This document shows positions 10,929 to 20,819 of a stretch of 64,000 bases of DNA, in pieces (the stretch's first letter is position 1; every line of letters begins with the position of its first letter). The position numbers and the translations under genes are program-made. The notes beneath the pieces were generated by a model. The model did no database searches. It was not told the origin of the DNA and was given only the letters and a program-made list of their open reading frames with translations. The stretch spans positions 62,001-126,000 of the forward strand of contig JAACJM010000018.1 in assembly GCA_013368315.1 (NCBI GenBank), in the 5' to 3' direction. Origin of the DNA: Tetrapyrgos nigripes (lineage: Eukaryota; Basidiomycota; Agaricomycetes; Agaricales; Campanellaceae).

Positions 10929-13900
10929 GTGGGATTTGATCCTGATTATACAGCCTTTTTGGGGACGTCTGGCCTTTTCTGTGCTGCTCGCCACCCGTAT
11001 GTTGAACCTGTCCCATGTCACGACCTTGGTAGAATGGAATACGTTTGCATCCACTGCCGCGCTCTACACTGGCTAGACGAGAAGCTGGCAAAATCCTCTG
11101 CTGCTTCTCCAGACTTTGGCATGTGTTGCAAACATGGCGAAGTTCAGATACCGTTGCCTGAGCCTCCGGCGCGGTACCTGTACAACCTCTACACGGGTAG
11201 CGATAACCAGGCAAAGGAATTCCGGGAGAACATCGCTCAGTACAATGCTGCTCTTGCGTTCACATCAGTTGGAGTTTCTGTCGACGACAGCGTCAATCAC
11301 TGCAGTCATGGTCCCCCTGTTTTCCGCATACATGGAGAACTAAAACACTTTTCTGGTTCTCTCCTACCCCGTCAAGGCCATGCTCCGTCGTATGCTCAGC
11401 TCTACATCATTGATCCCCACGCCGCCCTTCAGTATCATATGCATCGCAATGGGAATCTTCACCGAGACACCATGGAGGGTCTGCAAACGTTGCTCAAGAG
11501 CGAAAATCCCTACTCTCAGATCTATCAGCATGCATATGAGGTTCTTCAGGAGCACCGCGATGCTCCTGACTATAGCATTGCCCTCCGGGTCATGCCAGGC
11601 CAGGATCGACACTGTTACAATCTTCCAACTGCTGATGAAGTTGCAGCTGTGGTGCCTGATGGGAACCAAGGGATGGATCACCGAGACATCATTCTGTGTC
11701 TGCGTCCTTCACATAGGCGTAACAGTAACAATGTAGACCAGCATGATGAGGAGGGTGGTGGTCTGCACAGGGTCAGTGACGGACATGCTGCTTATGCTCC
11801 TCTTCACTATGTGCTACTGTTTCCTCACAGCAAGTCAGGGTGGCATTGGGAAATGCGATTAACTCAACCAGATGACGACAATCCGAAACGACTCACTCAG
11901 ACCCACTACGCCTCATTTCGACTTCATCCTCGCCAAGATGAGTTTTCGACCATTCTCCATGGTGGTCGGCTCATGCAGCGTTATGCTGTTGACCTTTGGG
12001 CCAGTGCAGACCAGAACCGCTTCAATTACCTCAGCAACAACCAAGACAAGTTGCGCACTGCTCTTTATCAGGGGTTAGAGGATGCATTAGACAGAGATGC
12101 AGATTTGAATAGCATTGGACAACGAGTCATCCTTCCTTCATCATATATTGGTGGACCGAGGCACATGCATCTCCGCTATCAGGATGAGATGGCAATTGCG
12201 CGGTACTTCAAGAAGGTGGACCTTTTTATAACAATGACTGCAGATCTGACATGGCCAGAGATCAAAAGGGAGCTTTACCCAGGACAGACACCGTCGGACC
12301 GCCCTGATCTGGTTACCCGCATATTCAAGCTCAAGAGGGACTCACTACTGCGAGACATAAAGCAGGTTTTTGGACCCATATCAGCCTATATCTACACCAT
12401 CGAATTCCAAAAGCGTGGCCTACCCCATATGCATCTCCTCATATTTCTGCAGCATGACTACAAGCTGCTCAGTCCTCGTGATATTGATACAGCCATCTGG
12501 GCTCGGTGGCCTGATCCTGAAAAGGAGCCACAGCTATTCAACGTCGTGAAGAAGTGCATGGTCCATGGTCCATGTGGTGCCTTGAATCCACTCGCTCCGT
12601 GCATGGAAAATGGCAAATGCACCAAGGGATTTCCAAAACCTTTCCAATCACATACAAGCATGGATGAGGAAGGCTATCCTCTCCACTACAGACCAGACGA
12701 TGGACGGGAGTATGAGGTTGGACTGCACAAGTTGGATAATCGCTGGATCGTCCCCTACAACCCTTACCTCTCAGTGAAGTACAGTTGCCATATCAATGTC
12801 GAGTGTGCGACGTCTTTCAAGACGGTCAAATACACAGTCAAGTACATTAACAAGGGGCCTGACCGTGGTACATTGGCACTTCAAATTGTCAATGAGATTG
12901 AGCAGTACAAGGAAGGTCGCTACTTCTCTGCATCCGAGGCAATTTGGCGTACCTTTCACTTTGACATCCACGACCAAGAACCGAATGTGGTGCGCCTTGC
13001 GATCCATTGTCCAGGTCAACATTTTGTCCGTTTCAACCCTGATGAGGACCCCGACATTCTTCGACACCGCATCCATGAAGAGAAGATCCAGCTTACAGCT
13101 TTCTTCAAAGCTAATGCAAATCCAGCTCTCCAAGAAACAGCACGTCAGTATACGTACCAGGAGTTCCCTCAGCATTTTGTGTGGAAGGAGAGCGGTAAAC
13201 ACTGGAAGTTGCAGGAGAGAGGTTGGGCATTAGGACGAATGTATTATGTCCCTCCAAATGCTGGAGAGCGATTCTACTTGCGGACACTTCTGACTATGGT
13301 CAAAGGTCCAAAGTCATGGGAGGATGTTCGGACTTATCGTGGACGCACATACGACACATTCAGAGATGCATGTTTGGCTCGGGGTCTACTGGAGGATGAT
13401 GGTGAATGGCGGCATGCCTTGGAGGAGGCGTCTGAGATGCAAACAGGTCGTAGCCTTCGCCAAATGTTTGCAACCATTTTGCTGTTCTGCAGTCCCCAGC
13501 AGCCTGGTCAACTCTGGGCTGAATTTCGGGAACATATTTGTGATGACTTGCAATATCGACTCCGTGTTATGGGCCGCATTAATCCATCTGATGAAGATGT
13601 CTATGACTATGGTCTCTTTCTTTTGGATCGTATTCTACAGGAGTCAGGACACTTCCTCCACGAATTCACAACCATGCCCTTACCCCAGCAAGATTGGGCT
13701 GTTCAGACAGACAACCCCTTCATTGCAGAGCAGCTTGACTATGACTGGGAGGCTGAGCAGCAGAAGGCAGAGCATAATCTATGTCTCATGCAGGGTAACC
13801 CAGAGCAGCGCAATGCTTTCGAGCGGGTGATGAAGTCGGTAGAGGATCAAGACGGCCAGATGTTTTTCCTCAATGGCCCGGGTGGGACTGGAAAGACCTT

Positions 13901-15191
13901 TGTCTACAAGACACTCTGCCATGCAGTGCGCGCCTGGAGATGGATTGCTTTATGTGTTGCATCAACAGGTATTGCTGCTCTTCTACTACCTGGTGGCCGC
14001 ACTGCCCATTCCATGTTCAAGATCCCCATAGATGGCCTTACCGAAGAGTCTCTCTGCAATATCAACAAGCAGAGTGCATGTGCTGATTTGCTCCGTCAGA
14101 CCCGCCTTATTATATGGGATGAGAGTCCCATGCAGAATTGTTTCGCTTTTGAAGCTCTCAATCGCACATGTCAAGACATCCGAGACGACGAGAGATCGTT
14201 TGGGGGAATAACCGTGGTTTTTGGTGGTGACTTTCAGCAAATCTTACCCGTTATTGTCAAAGGTTCTCAAGAGGACATTGTATCCGCTTGCTTGAAGCGA
14301 TCCCGACTATGGTCTCTTATCACTCCTCTTACCCTCACATGGAATATGCGGCTACAAAACTCAGATGAGGAAGCGACATTTGCATCATGGTTATTGGATG
14401 TTGGCCATGGGCGAGGTCTTTCACCTAATGATAATCACGTCAGGTTGCGCAACACTATGCGCATTGATTCAGAACAGTCGCTCATTGATTCTATCTACCC
14501 CGACCTCTCATCGTTACCCACTGTGCCTCCTCCAGAATACTTTGTGGAGCGTGCTATTCTAGCACCTCGCAACTCTGACGTCAACCGCACAAATCGGAAG
14601 CTTCTTGACTGTCTACCTGGGGAAGAACGCGTATTTTTGAGTGCTGATTCTGTCGTCAAGGAAGCAGGGGCAGATGACAGCAGTGATCCAATTCCTCCTG
14701 AAGTTCTTCGTTCATTTGATGCTTCTGGACTTCCGCCAGGTGAGCTTCATTTGAAGCCGGGCTGTCCACTCATCCTTTTGCGAAACCTTGCCCCTGCGCG
14801 TGGCCTTTGCAATGGCACTCAGATGATTCTAATACAGTGCTCCGACCATGTTCTTGAGGTCAAGATTCTCGGAGGTGACCATCATGGCGAAATCGCACTC
14901 ATTCCTCACATATCGCTCATTCCATCTGCCACCAATGCTGACTTTACCTTCATGTTGAAGCGCCGCCAATTCCCTGTCCGCCTTGCTTTTGCCATGACAA
15001 TCAATAAGTCACAAGGGCAGTCGCTCAAGTATGTTGGGGTAGATCTCAGGGTACTGGTCTTTATGCATGGGCAATTGTACGTCGCTTTTTCGAGATGTAC
15101 TTCAGGGCAACACATCAAAGTTCTGCTTCCCGATGATGAGCCTTTGTGTCGGACACCCAATATAGTATTTCCAGAAGTATTGGTAGATTAG
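10929..15191 (+). CDS. Helitron Rep/helicase (RepHel), 1420 residues
   Basis: The protein cuts and moves Helitron DNA by a rolling-circle-like mechanism. The N-terminal part has a Helitron-type zinc-binding stretch (YVCIHCRALHW...CCKHG, residues about 40-75). The Rep nuclease shows the HUH motif in FQKRGLPHMHLLIF (about 492-505) and the two-tyrosine motif KYTVKYINKG (about 632-641). The SF1B Pif1-type helicase follows with GPGGTGKT (Walker A, about 982), IIWDES (Walker B, about 1060), GGDFQQILPV (about 1098), TINKSQGQS (about 1357) and LYVAFSRCTS (about 1382). All key residues are present and the frame is uninterrupted. The ATG at 10929 is the first in the open stretch, but the natural start may be in an upstream exon. 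Confidence 0.95.
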   Translation: MGFDPDYTAFLGTSGLFCAARHPYVEPVPCHDLGRMEYVCIHCRALHWLDEKLAKSSAASPDFGMCCKHGEVQIPLPEPPARYLYNLYTGSDNQAKEFRENIAQYNAALAFTSVGVSVDDSVNHCSHGPPVFRIHGELKHFSGSLLPRQGHAPSYAQLYIIDPHAALQYHMHRNGNLHRDTMEGLQTLLKSENPYSQIYQHAYEVLQEHRDAPDYSIALRVMPGQDRHCYNLPTADEVAAVVPDGNQGMDHRDIILCLRPSHRRNSNNVDQHDEEGGGLHRVSDGHAAYAPLHYVLLFPHSKSGWHWEMRLTQPDDDNPKRLTQTHYASFRLHPRQDEFSTILHGGRLMQRYAVDLWASADQNRFNYLSNNQDKLRTALYQGLEDALDRDADLNSIGQRVILPSSYIGGPRHMHLRYQDEMAIARYFKKVDLFITMTADLTWPEIKRELYPGQTPSDRPDLVTRIFKLKRDSLLRDIKQVFGPISAYIYTIEFQKRGLPHMHLLIFLQHDYKLLSPRDIDTAIWARWPDPEKEPQLFNVVKKCMVHGPCGALNPLAPCMENGKCTKGFPKPFQSHTSMDEEGYPLHYRPDDGREYEVGLHKLDNRWIVPYNPYLSVKYSCHINVECATSFKTVKYTVKYINKGPDRGTLALQIVNEIEQYKEGRYFSASEAIWRTFHFDIHDQEPNVVRLAIHCPGQHFVRFNPDEDPDILRHRIHEEKIQLTAFFKANANPALQETARQYTYQEFPQHFVWKESGKHWKLQERGWALGRMYYVPPNAGERFYLRTLLTMVKGPKSWEDVRTYRGRTYDTFRDACLARGLLEDDGEWRHALEEASEMQTGRSLRQMFATILLFCSPQQPGQLWAEFREHICDDLQYRLRVMGRINPSDEDVYDYGLFLLDRILQESGHFLHEFTTMPLPQQDWAVQTDNPFIAEQLDYDWEAEQQKAEHNLCLMQGNPEQRNAFERVMKSVEDQDGQMFFLNGPGGTGKTFVYKTLCHAVRAWRWIALCVASTGIAALLLPGGRTAHSMFKIPIDGLTEESLCNINKQSACADLLRQTRLIIWDESPMQNCFAFEALNRTCQDIRDDERSFGGITVVFGGDFQQILPVIVKGSQEDIVSACLKRSRLWSLITPLTLTWNMRLQNSDEEATFASWLLDVGHGRGLSPNDNHVRLRNTMRIDSEQSLIDSIYPDLSSLPTVPPPEYFVERAILAPRNSDVNRTNRKLLDCLPGEERVFLSADSVVKEAGADDSSDPIPPEVLRSFDASGLPPGELHLKPGCPLILLRNLAPARGLCNGTQMILIQCSDHVLEVKILGGDHHGEIALIPHISLIPSATNADFTFMLKRRQFPVRLAFAMTINKSQGQSLKYVGVDLRVLVFMHGQLYVAFSRCTSGQHIKVLLPDDEPLCRTPNIVFPEVLVD

Positions 15192-15297
15192 AGACTCTAG
15201 AATATGTAGTACATATACTTGCCAATCTCATGAATTCGCTGTCCATTGATCTCAAGCTGCGTTGTTTGATGATGTCATATTTCGAGATGTTTCGTTT

Positions 15298-16514
15298 TCT
15301 ATGTTTTTCCAGCATTTTCGACAATCCTCTCCTGTTACGCGATCACTTGATGGCAAACAGAGCTATAAGAACGTATTTCCTTTGGATCTTCATCCCTTCA
15401 CTCCATTTCGCGTTTTTCAACTCAACATGCCTATCGGTTCTGTCACTTTGTCAGGTATTGCTGTTCTCGAGTATCCTCGAGTACTCACTGGAAAGACAAT
15501 TCTACTTGATGCACATTTCTTCATGTATGACCCGGATGGTCAGGATTTTGTAGGGATCTCCCTCCTTCACTACTTTAACCACAATGACCGGAAGTTTGGA
15601 GAGACAGAGAAGTACTTTGTTATCGCTGAGGTGAGTAATTGAACACGTCCATGTCCATTATCTTTGACTGAAGACCGTCTACCAGGTTGCATTGATGGAT
15701 GACAAGTGCCCTCTTGAGTACCTTGGAGATTGCAAAAGAGAGGACTACTTTCTGGTGGGAGATATTATACAGGTGCGTTGCTCTTTTGCTATGTCCTCCT
15801 GACTACCTAACTCAACTATCTCAATAGCTCATTCCTGCCGATCGCAATCCCGAATACAAAGAGGACACCAAACACACTCCCTTCATTGATGTCGGTGCTG
15901 TTGTTGATGACGTCGACGACAATTGGAAGGACGCACGTTCGTACAACCTTCGAGTCAATCCTGACGTTTACATCCACCTTCTTCAACCATCTAAACCCAA
16001 ACCATCCACTTCCAATATTCAGAATCAGTCCTCTACGTCCACTCCCCAAGTGAAGGACTCAAAGCAGGAGAAAGTGTATGGCCATCTGCCACTCATCTGC
16101 TCAATTCCCAACTCACCTCGATGGCCTGTGCCTCCCACTATTAAAGTTGGTAACTATGTTTCCCTGGGAGGCTATCTCCAGAGTGTCAACAGAGATGAGG
16201 AGAGCAAAGTCACTGGTTTTAATGTTGAGCTGGAGCGTGTAACATACATGGGTATGAGCAGGACTACGAATACTGGAACCCCTCCGGTGTTCACAAAGAG
16301 GGTAGCTGGAGAAAATGGTATATTCCTTTCCATGCATTCCTCCATTCAAGCTATCACTCACAGATACATGTGTATTTCAGATTCAACGACACCACGCAAG
16401 CGTATGAGGTTCAGCTACGCTGATTCTCCCACTCCAGCTCCGCGAAAGTCCACTACCAACCAATCTTTGCCCCACCGTTCTTCATCTTCATCTTCGTCTT
16501 CTCTTTCACAGTAG
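15298..16514 (+). CDS. Second Helitron gene, OB-fold-like protein, four exons
   Basis: Proposed exons are 15298-15630, 15686-15772, 15828-16317 and 16381-16514, giving 347 residues. All junctions follow GT-AG and the frame is kept. The segment PPTIKVGNYVSLGGYLQSV...FNVELERVTYMG (about 242-282) looks like an OB fold, and the first two exons contain another beta-rich block (KYFVIAEVALMDDKCPLEYLGD). The tail is basic (TPRKRMRF) and ends in a serine run. It lies 107 bp after RepHel and before the Helitron 3' hairpin. Some Helitrons are known to carry RPA-like single-strand binding genes; a similar role here is inference. The first ATG is chosen because an in-frame TGA lies upstream at 15247. Confidence 0.65.
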
Positions 16515-16640
16515 TTTCACGCACTATTCTTATTCACTATTCTTATTCGCTACATAGTCTTTGTCGAAAACCAAAAAATTACTCTGTTGGCTACCTACTA
16601 CACCATTGAGAGAGTCTAGACATGTCACGTCACTACGAAG

Positions 16641-16669
16641 CCCATATGCGTAGCACGGGTCACTGCTAG
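16641..16669 (+). other. Helitron 3' terminal hairpin and CTAG end
   Basis: CCCATATGC and GCACGGG flank a GTA loop; the left arm has a change and a small insertion compared with an ideal stem. Six bases (TCACTG) separate the hairpin from CTAG, which is followed by T. This is the usual Helitron terminator layout. Confidence 0.8.
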
Positions 16670-17385
16670 TACAACATAAAGGCGAGAATTATAGTACCCG
16701 CATAGGTACCCGCATCCACACAACATCTAAATCACTTCTAATGGTTTGAAAACAAGAAATGCTGTAGCTCCTGTACTAATAGCCAGTACCTTGACATACT
16801 CAATGTGTAGAAGTGAATTTCTATCATAAATTCTACTAAATCTTAGGCTAAATTCACATTGATCTTGACTTTTCTAGGAATTGGATCTACAAATTGCCTT
16901 AGTAAACACTTGAACATTGGCTCAGTGATGTATTACAATGAGTAGGTTGCATTTACAATCAGAATTATGATGAGTTTTATTCATGTGCAGGGTAATTTTG
17001 CTAAATAATTCATAGAATATTGGCATGCAGAGAATGAAAATAGTCTCTACTGCATGCAATAGGCTTTTGGCAATAATATCCAGGCTGTTTTGTAGAGAAA
17101 TACTTGAGTTATCAATGAGACTCTACTGGATGGGAGTAAGTGGCTGTGCTTATCCATGTACATTTGAATTTCACTACACTTCGTTGAAGTCCATTTACAA
17201 GCTCTATGTGCACTTTTACACCTCTCTACTATGTTACAAATGCTTGTATGTATGTCATACATTGTTGAACTCAAATATTTACTGGTTCCCGCAGATTTAC
17301 CTATACCGCAGTTCATAGTATACCTGTGCACACTTACCTTGAGTATCGCGTGTACAAAAACAGTGGCTGAATTGATACACGAACT
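16670..17385. other. AT-rich intergenic stretch
   Basis: No coding frame with recognisable content. A short direct repeat (TACCCGCAT at about 16696 and 16708) lies close to the Helitron end. Nothing else stands out. Confidence 0.5.
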
Positions 17386-17589
17386 TTCCAACTATCTGTG
17401 ACATGAAGAGAAGTAGATATCAACCCAAGCTCAATTTTATGATTAAGTTAGGATACCCGCTAACAATTCAAACTCTGATTTGGAGTAAGAAGACAGTGGG
17501 GAGTATGACTTCAGAACCAGTGAAGTGGGCATACGGGTGTTTTGCCATCTGCGGCAATTGCCGGCTTGGCCACATGGCGAAGCCCCTCT

Positions 17590-18030
17590 GAGGTATTGGT
17601 ATTGCCATATTCTTGTCGGATCTGAGTCCGGTCAGATTAAGAGGACCAGCAAGAGAATTCTGATTTTCTACGTACTTTTACAGGCCTTTTATACTACTCT
17701 GAGCCTATCTATCTTGGTAAGCTATTCTCGATCGCTCTGTAAGCTACGATGGCGGATAGTACAGCAATCTACCATAAAAGTGACTGTCTATGATACAGTC
17801 TGACTTGTCTCTGCTATCCGAGAGGATTGATAAGTACAAGTAGCTACTTTGTAAGATAAGTATGAGTCAAAAGACCTCGGAAGATGAGTAAAGTAGTAAG
17901 GAAGTATTTTCCTAAATCAAATCCCAATTCTCGACGATAAGCTGGTCCTTTGCCGAGTGCCGATGGTGTGAAGCTATAGGCCTTCGGTAATACCAAGTAC
18001 AACCCGAGGTTTGTACGTATAGCCACAACA
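17590..18030. mobile_element. Solo-LTR-like insertion, 441 bp, with empty site
   Basis: The segment is flanked by CCTCT on both sides (17585-17589 and 18031-18035), and the other duplicate has a single CCCCTCTTCAGG at 51747-51758. If the T is counted in, the insert begins TG and ends ACA, as an LTR does. It holds no ORF of note. A non-autonomous DNA element with GAGGTRTTG ends is the alternative. Confidence 0.75.
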
Positions 18031-18408
18031 CCTCTTCAGGCCTTCAGGCGTAGTCCGTCTTTCTACTGTTATACTTTTATGCAGTATACTCCAGAGGCTT
18101 TATATTATATAAATGGATGTTAGCGTGTATGAGTGTCTGGATTGCATGTAAAAATCAAAGATATTCCAAAATCAATGAAAATGCGAAGCTTTTACATTAA
18201 CACTCTGCTTAATATGGTCCCTGGATGTTTGAGTTGGGATACTGTAGTACTGAGGTCAAGGACTCCTTCTTCCATCACAGGATGCAGATGAAACGGGCGA
18301 GACGAGATATGTAGAAATTTTGCAGCTAGATGATATCGATAATAAATTTTTAACACTGATTGCACGAAAAACGGTGTAAAACAGGACACGTCTATGTACT
18401 CTCCTGCA

Positions 18409-18698
18409 TTCCAGCTATCTCCTCCGCAAAAATGACCAGAAATATTGCACTCCCCGCTCTTTGCGCACTCTACGAGCCCAATAGCCTTTCGCCATGTGAC
18501 GTCAGTAGCCGTGTCCTGGTCCGAGCGTTACCCGTATGCGGCGCAGGAGAAAAGTGCACTTACGAAACCTATTTTACACATTTTGACCCAACAATGCCTC
18601 CTCTCCCTACGAGAGTCGGGAAGAGAGTCGGGGATGGCACATTATTTGTTCCGTGCGGCGTGGCAGCGGTTTTTGATGTAAGTATTGTAGAACATTGA
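18409..18698 (+). CDS. Hypothetical ORF kept in both duplicates
   Basis: The open frame listed here belongs to a longer one from 18360, which has a counterpart at 52148-52480. Copies read MTRNIALPALCALYEPNSLSPCDVSS at their start and differ at a few residues. I recognise no domain. Because it lies in a recent duplicate, conservation between the copies is not evidence of function. It may be chance or a pseudogene. Confidence 0.25.
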
Positions 18699-18711
18699 AC
18701 AATATTTGATT

Positions 18712-18797
18712 ATACAGGGCAAGGGAGTGCCCGGGGTCCAAACCTTCGCCAATCAAAAGCTGATTGCTTAACGAGCGAGGCCTTCCGGGTTTCCATA
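18712..18797. repeat. Terminal fragment of the outer TIR element (copy A)
   Basis: The segment ends in GAGGCCTTCCGGGTTTCCATA and includes GGGTCCAAA and CCAATCAAAAGC. It corresponds, reversed, to the left end of the element at 30115. A matching fragment ends at about 52506 in the other duplicate. The opposite end was not found nearby, so this is an old remnant. Confidence 0.65.
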
Positions 18798-18845
18798 CTC
18801 ATCGTCTTGTAGTCCTGCTTTAAATGACTGACTCCATTTCTCAAG

Positions 18846-19104
18846 CGACATCCTTTCCTTCTACAAAGAAGAGAAAGCAGGGGAAGATGTGAACTACATA
18901 TCTCTCTTGGCCAGATCTCAGGGAATTTCGAAGATAGACTCGCTGCGACTGGCGGTGGAGAAAGTCATCGTCGCTCACGAAAACATCATCAGGGTTTTGG
19001 GTTGTAATCAGGAAGCGTTGGATTGTTATAGGAGCTTTAGTCAAGGGTACATGGCGTACCATGTCTATGGAGAGAGGTATAAGTTGAATGAGCTCGGATT
19101 TTGA
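18846..19104 (+). pseudogene. Last exon of a class I (sesqui)terpene synthase, copy A
   Basis: After an intron-like 3' end (branch-point-like CTGAC, then TTTCTCAAG) the exon reads DILSFYKEEKAG. The Asn before it would be completed by the split codon, giving the NSE metal-binding motif (N-D-x-x-S-x-x-x-K-E) of class I terpene synthases. The rest matches the final helices of the TRI5-like family, ending SQGYMAYHVYGERYKLNELGF and a stop. No upstream exons with the aspartate-rich motif are in the window, so this is a fragment and cannot be active. Family placement is from motif resemblance. Confidence 0.7.
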
Positions 19105-19327
19105 ACAGGATTCAGGAAATGGTTCCATAGTCTAGAACTACAACGCACCAAAATAATAGTCTTGTGGCAATCTCATCGTACCCTAGAAGTGAGAGGAAAA
19201 ATTTCAATGAATCAAAACTCGCTCAAATCTTTACCGTTGTCCGGAAAATTTGCACACCTCAAGTCTATATGTGATATAGACTTTCGATACGATACAGACT
19301 GTCAGATAATTATAGGGGTCAGAACGT

Positions 19328-19830
19328 CGGTAAACACTTCCGAAAGGTAGAATGGACTTACTTAGATAGAAAAAGACTATCATAAGCAACATGGAAAATC
19401 TCTGTAACAGAGGAATGAACCGAATGAAGAGAGAAACATGAATGAGCGCAAATGCAATTGCTAGGCAATTGTAGCAGTCACTAAGTCATAATATCCTATG
19501 TTCTTGGCGTAGTTGAAGTGGTCGGAAGACATTGCATAGCGGCGTGTGGCAATGGATGTTCTGATGTGACGTTATTGAGCTGCTTGAGACCGCGCTCAAG
19601 ATGGAAGAAGAGTTCTGCTTGACATCGTGCTAAGACAGCTCCCTTTATACTTCTTGAGCGAGGCATGCCAGCAGCAAGCTGGGGTCTATTCTTAGCCTCT
19701 CACTACGCCCTCATCTGAAATAATTTGCTCTCCATCGGAATAGTGGTGGATAAGTAGTAGTACTCCTAAAAGAAAATCTGTCAGTGCATCACTTCGTCTT
19801 CAAATGCCATTCTTGATACCAAGATTTCAA
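19328..19830. repeat. Repeat R1, copy A
   Basis: Starts near GTCGGTAAACACTTCCGAAAGG and runs to GATACCAAGATTT. It matches 29880-30114 joined to 37621-37810, and 53030-53515. Its right end (TGTCAG then CATCACTTCGTCTTCAAA) equals the start of an exon of the gene family at 61936-63285, so R1 copies travelled with part of that gene. Confidence 0.85.
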
Positions 19831-19931
19831 TTACGAGGCCAAAGAATGAGGTTGAGTTCTTAACACTGGATTTCTGCATGTGGCAGTGCTGAGAGCCTCC
19901 CGATTCCTGCGTCCGTCCATTTACACAAGCT

Positions 19932-20254
19932 TTGACACCAACTATTCTAGATAATCTCGCCGATGTTTCGAATGCCGAAAGACTTCTTCAGGTACTAAAC
20001 AAAGCGCCGAACGCTTGGGTAGACTCCGTCTTGAAAGAGAAAGACAGTAAGACATATCTGATGCCACTGCGACTAGAGCCTCACCCAGAAGGCTACGGAT
20101 ATGTTAAGAAAACTAGGTGCCTACGACAATATCTGATAGATATCCGCAATGTGCGCCATAGAAAAGTGCTCACAAAGCTTCTATGTGGTGACGTTCCACT
20201 TCCAATTGAACGACTGCGCTGGTCGGACAATCATCATCGCTCTGTTGTCAATAG
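19932..20254 (+). pseudogene. Non-LTR retrotransposon ORF fragment, left half
   Basis: An open frame reads LADVSNAERLLQVLNKAPNAWVDSVLKEK and ends in SVV just before the TIR element. With the right half (24451-24762), which has a CCHC-like C-R-F-C-R...H-x-L-L-x-C motif, it looks like the C-terminal region of a LINE-type polyprotein downstream of the reverse transcriptase. No RT domain is left here. The 5' side is truncated against the duplicate. The assignment depends mostly on the zinc motif in the right half. Confidence 0.6.
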
Positions 20255-20819
20255 GGCCACCAGTTTTTCAAGCTCACAGTCAAGCTCACAGTCAAGCCTT
20301 TGTACTGGCTGTGGGCAGGCTTTTGGGTGCGTTTTGGTGGGGTGGGGCACTTCCTTTTTTGGACAGAGGCCCCAAATACTCGAAAATTCAGATTTTTATT
20401 ACTAGTGCTGTTGGCAGTGAGTGGAGGCTGTTGGGGTTGGGTGGGGTTTTCCCACAGGCCAAAATTTGATGGGAGGGTGGGTACAGTCAATAGGACCTCA
20501 AATCCCTATTTGGAATGGAAATAGGGGCTGTGGCTGACCCAGAAAACACAAAATGCATTCCCAGAGCCAGCAATGAAAAATCATCTGAATAGTAAGGTGT
20601 ATTTTGGTACACTGAATCCAAATATTTAAGTAGATTTGCAGTATCTGTAGTGGTTATGGAGATACAGTAGACTCTGTCATAATGCATACCCCAAGGTTAC
20701 AGGCCCAAGGTATGCACTATGGGGGAGTATGCACTAAGAGGGAGTCCGATAAAATTGGACCCAAATCGGCTAATGGTAACAAGGGTACTATTTTATCAAA
20801 AGTTACATAGCTGTAGTAC

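Larger units (their letters stand above)
8599..16669 (+). mobile_element. Helitron, about 8.1 kb, with Rep/helicase and a second gene
   Basis: The 3' end is well supported: an imperfect hairpin around GCGTAGCACGGGT (16641-16660), then CTAG at 16666-16669 followed by T, as expected for insertion between A and T. The 5' end is proposed at TC (8599-8600) after an A at 8598, with a TCATATATAC start; this end is less certain. Between the ends lie a long Rep/helicase ORF and a four-exon second gene, both on the plus strand. The Rep/helicase ORF is intact over 1420 codons, so the element may have moved recently, although an upstream exon holds a stop. Confidence 0.85.
17386..19830. repeat. Segmental duplicate, copy A (partner at 51557-53510)
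   Basis: From AACTTTCCAACTATCTG to GATACCAAGATTT the sequence matches the second copy almost base for base, with scattered substitutions and small indels. The large difference is a 441-bp insertion in this copy. The duplicate holds a terminal fragment of the outer TIR element (about 18712-18797), the last exon of a terpene synthase (18846-19104) and repeat R1 (19328-19830). Copy A stops where retrotransposon-like sequence begins. Confidence 0.93.

Noticed and set aside
18844..18849. Asn-to-Ser change in the terpene synthase NSE motif
   Set aside because: The Ser reading comes from treating the intron end as exon. The AG acceptor at 18844-18845 and split codon restore the expected Asn, so no mutation is claimed.
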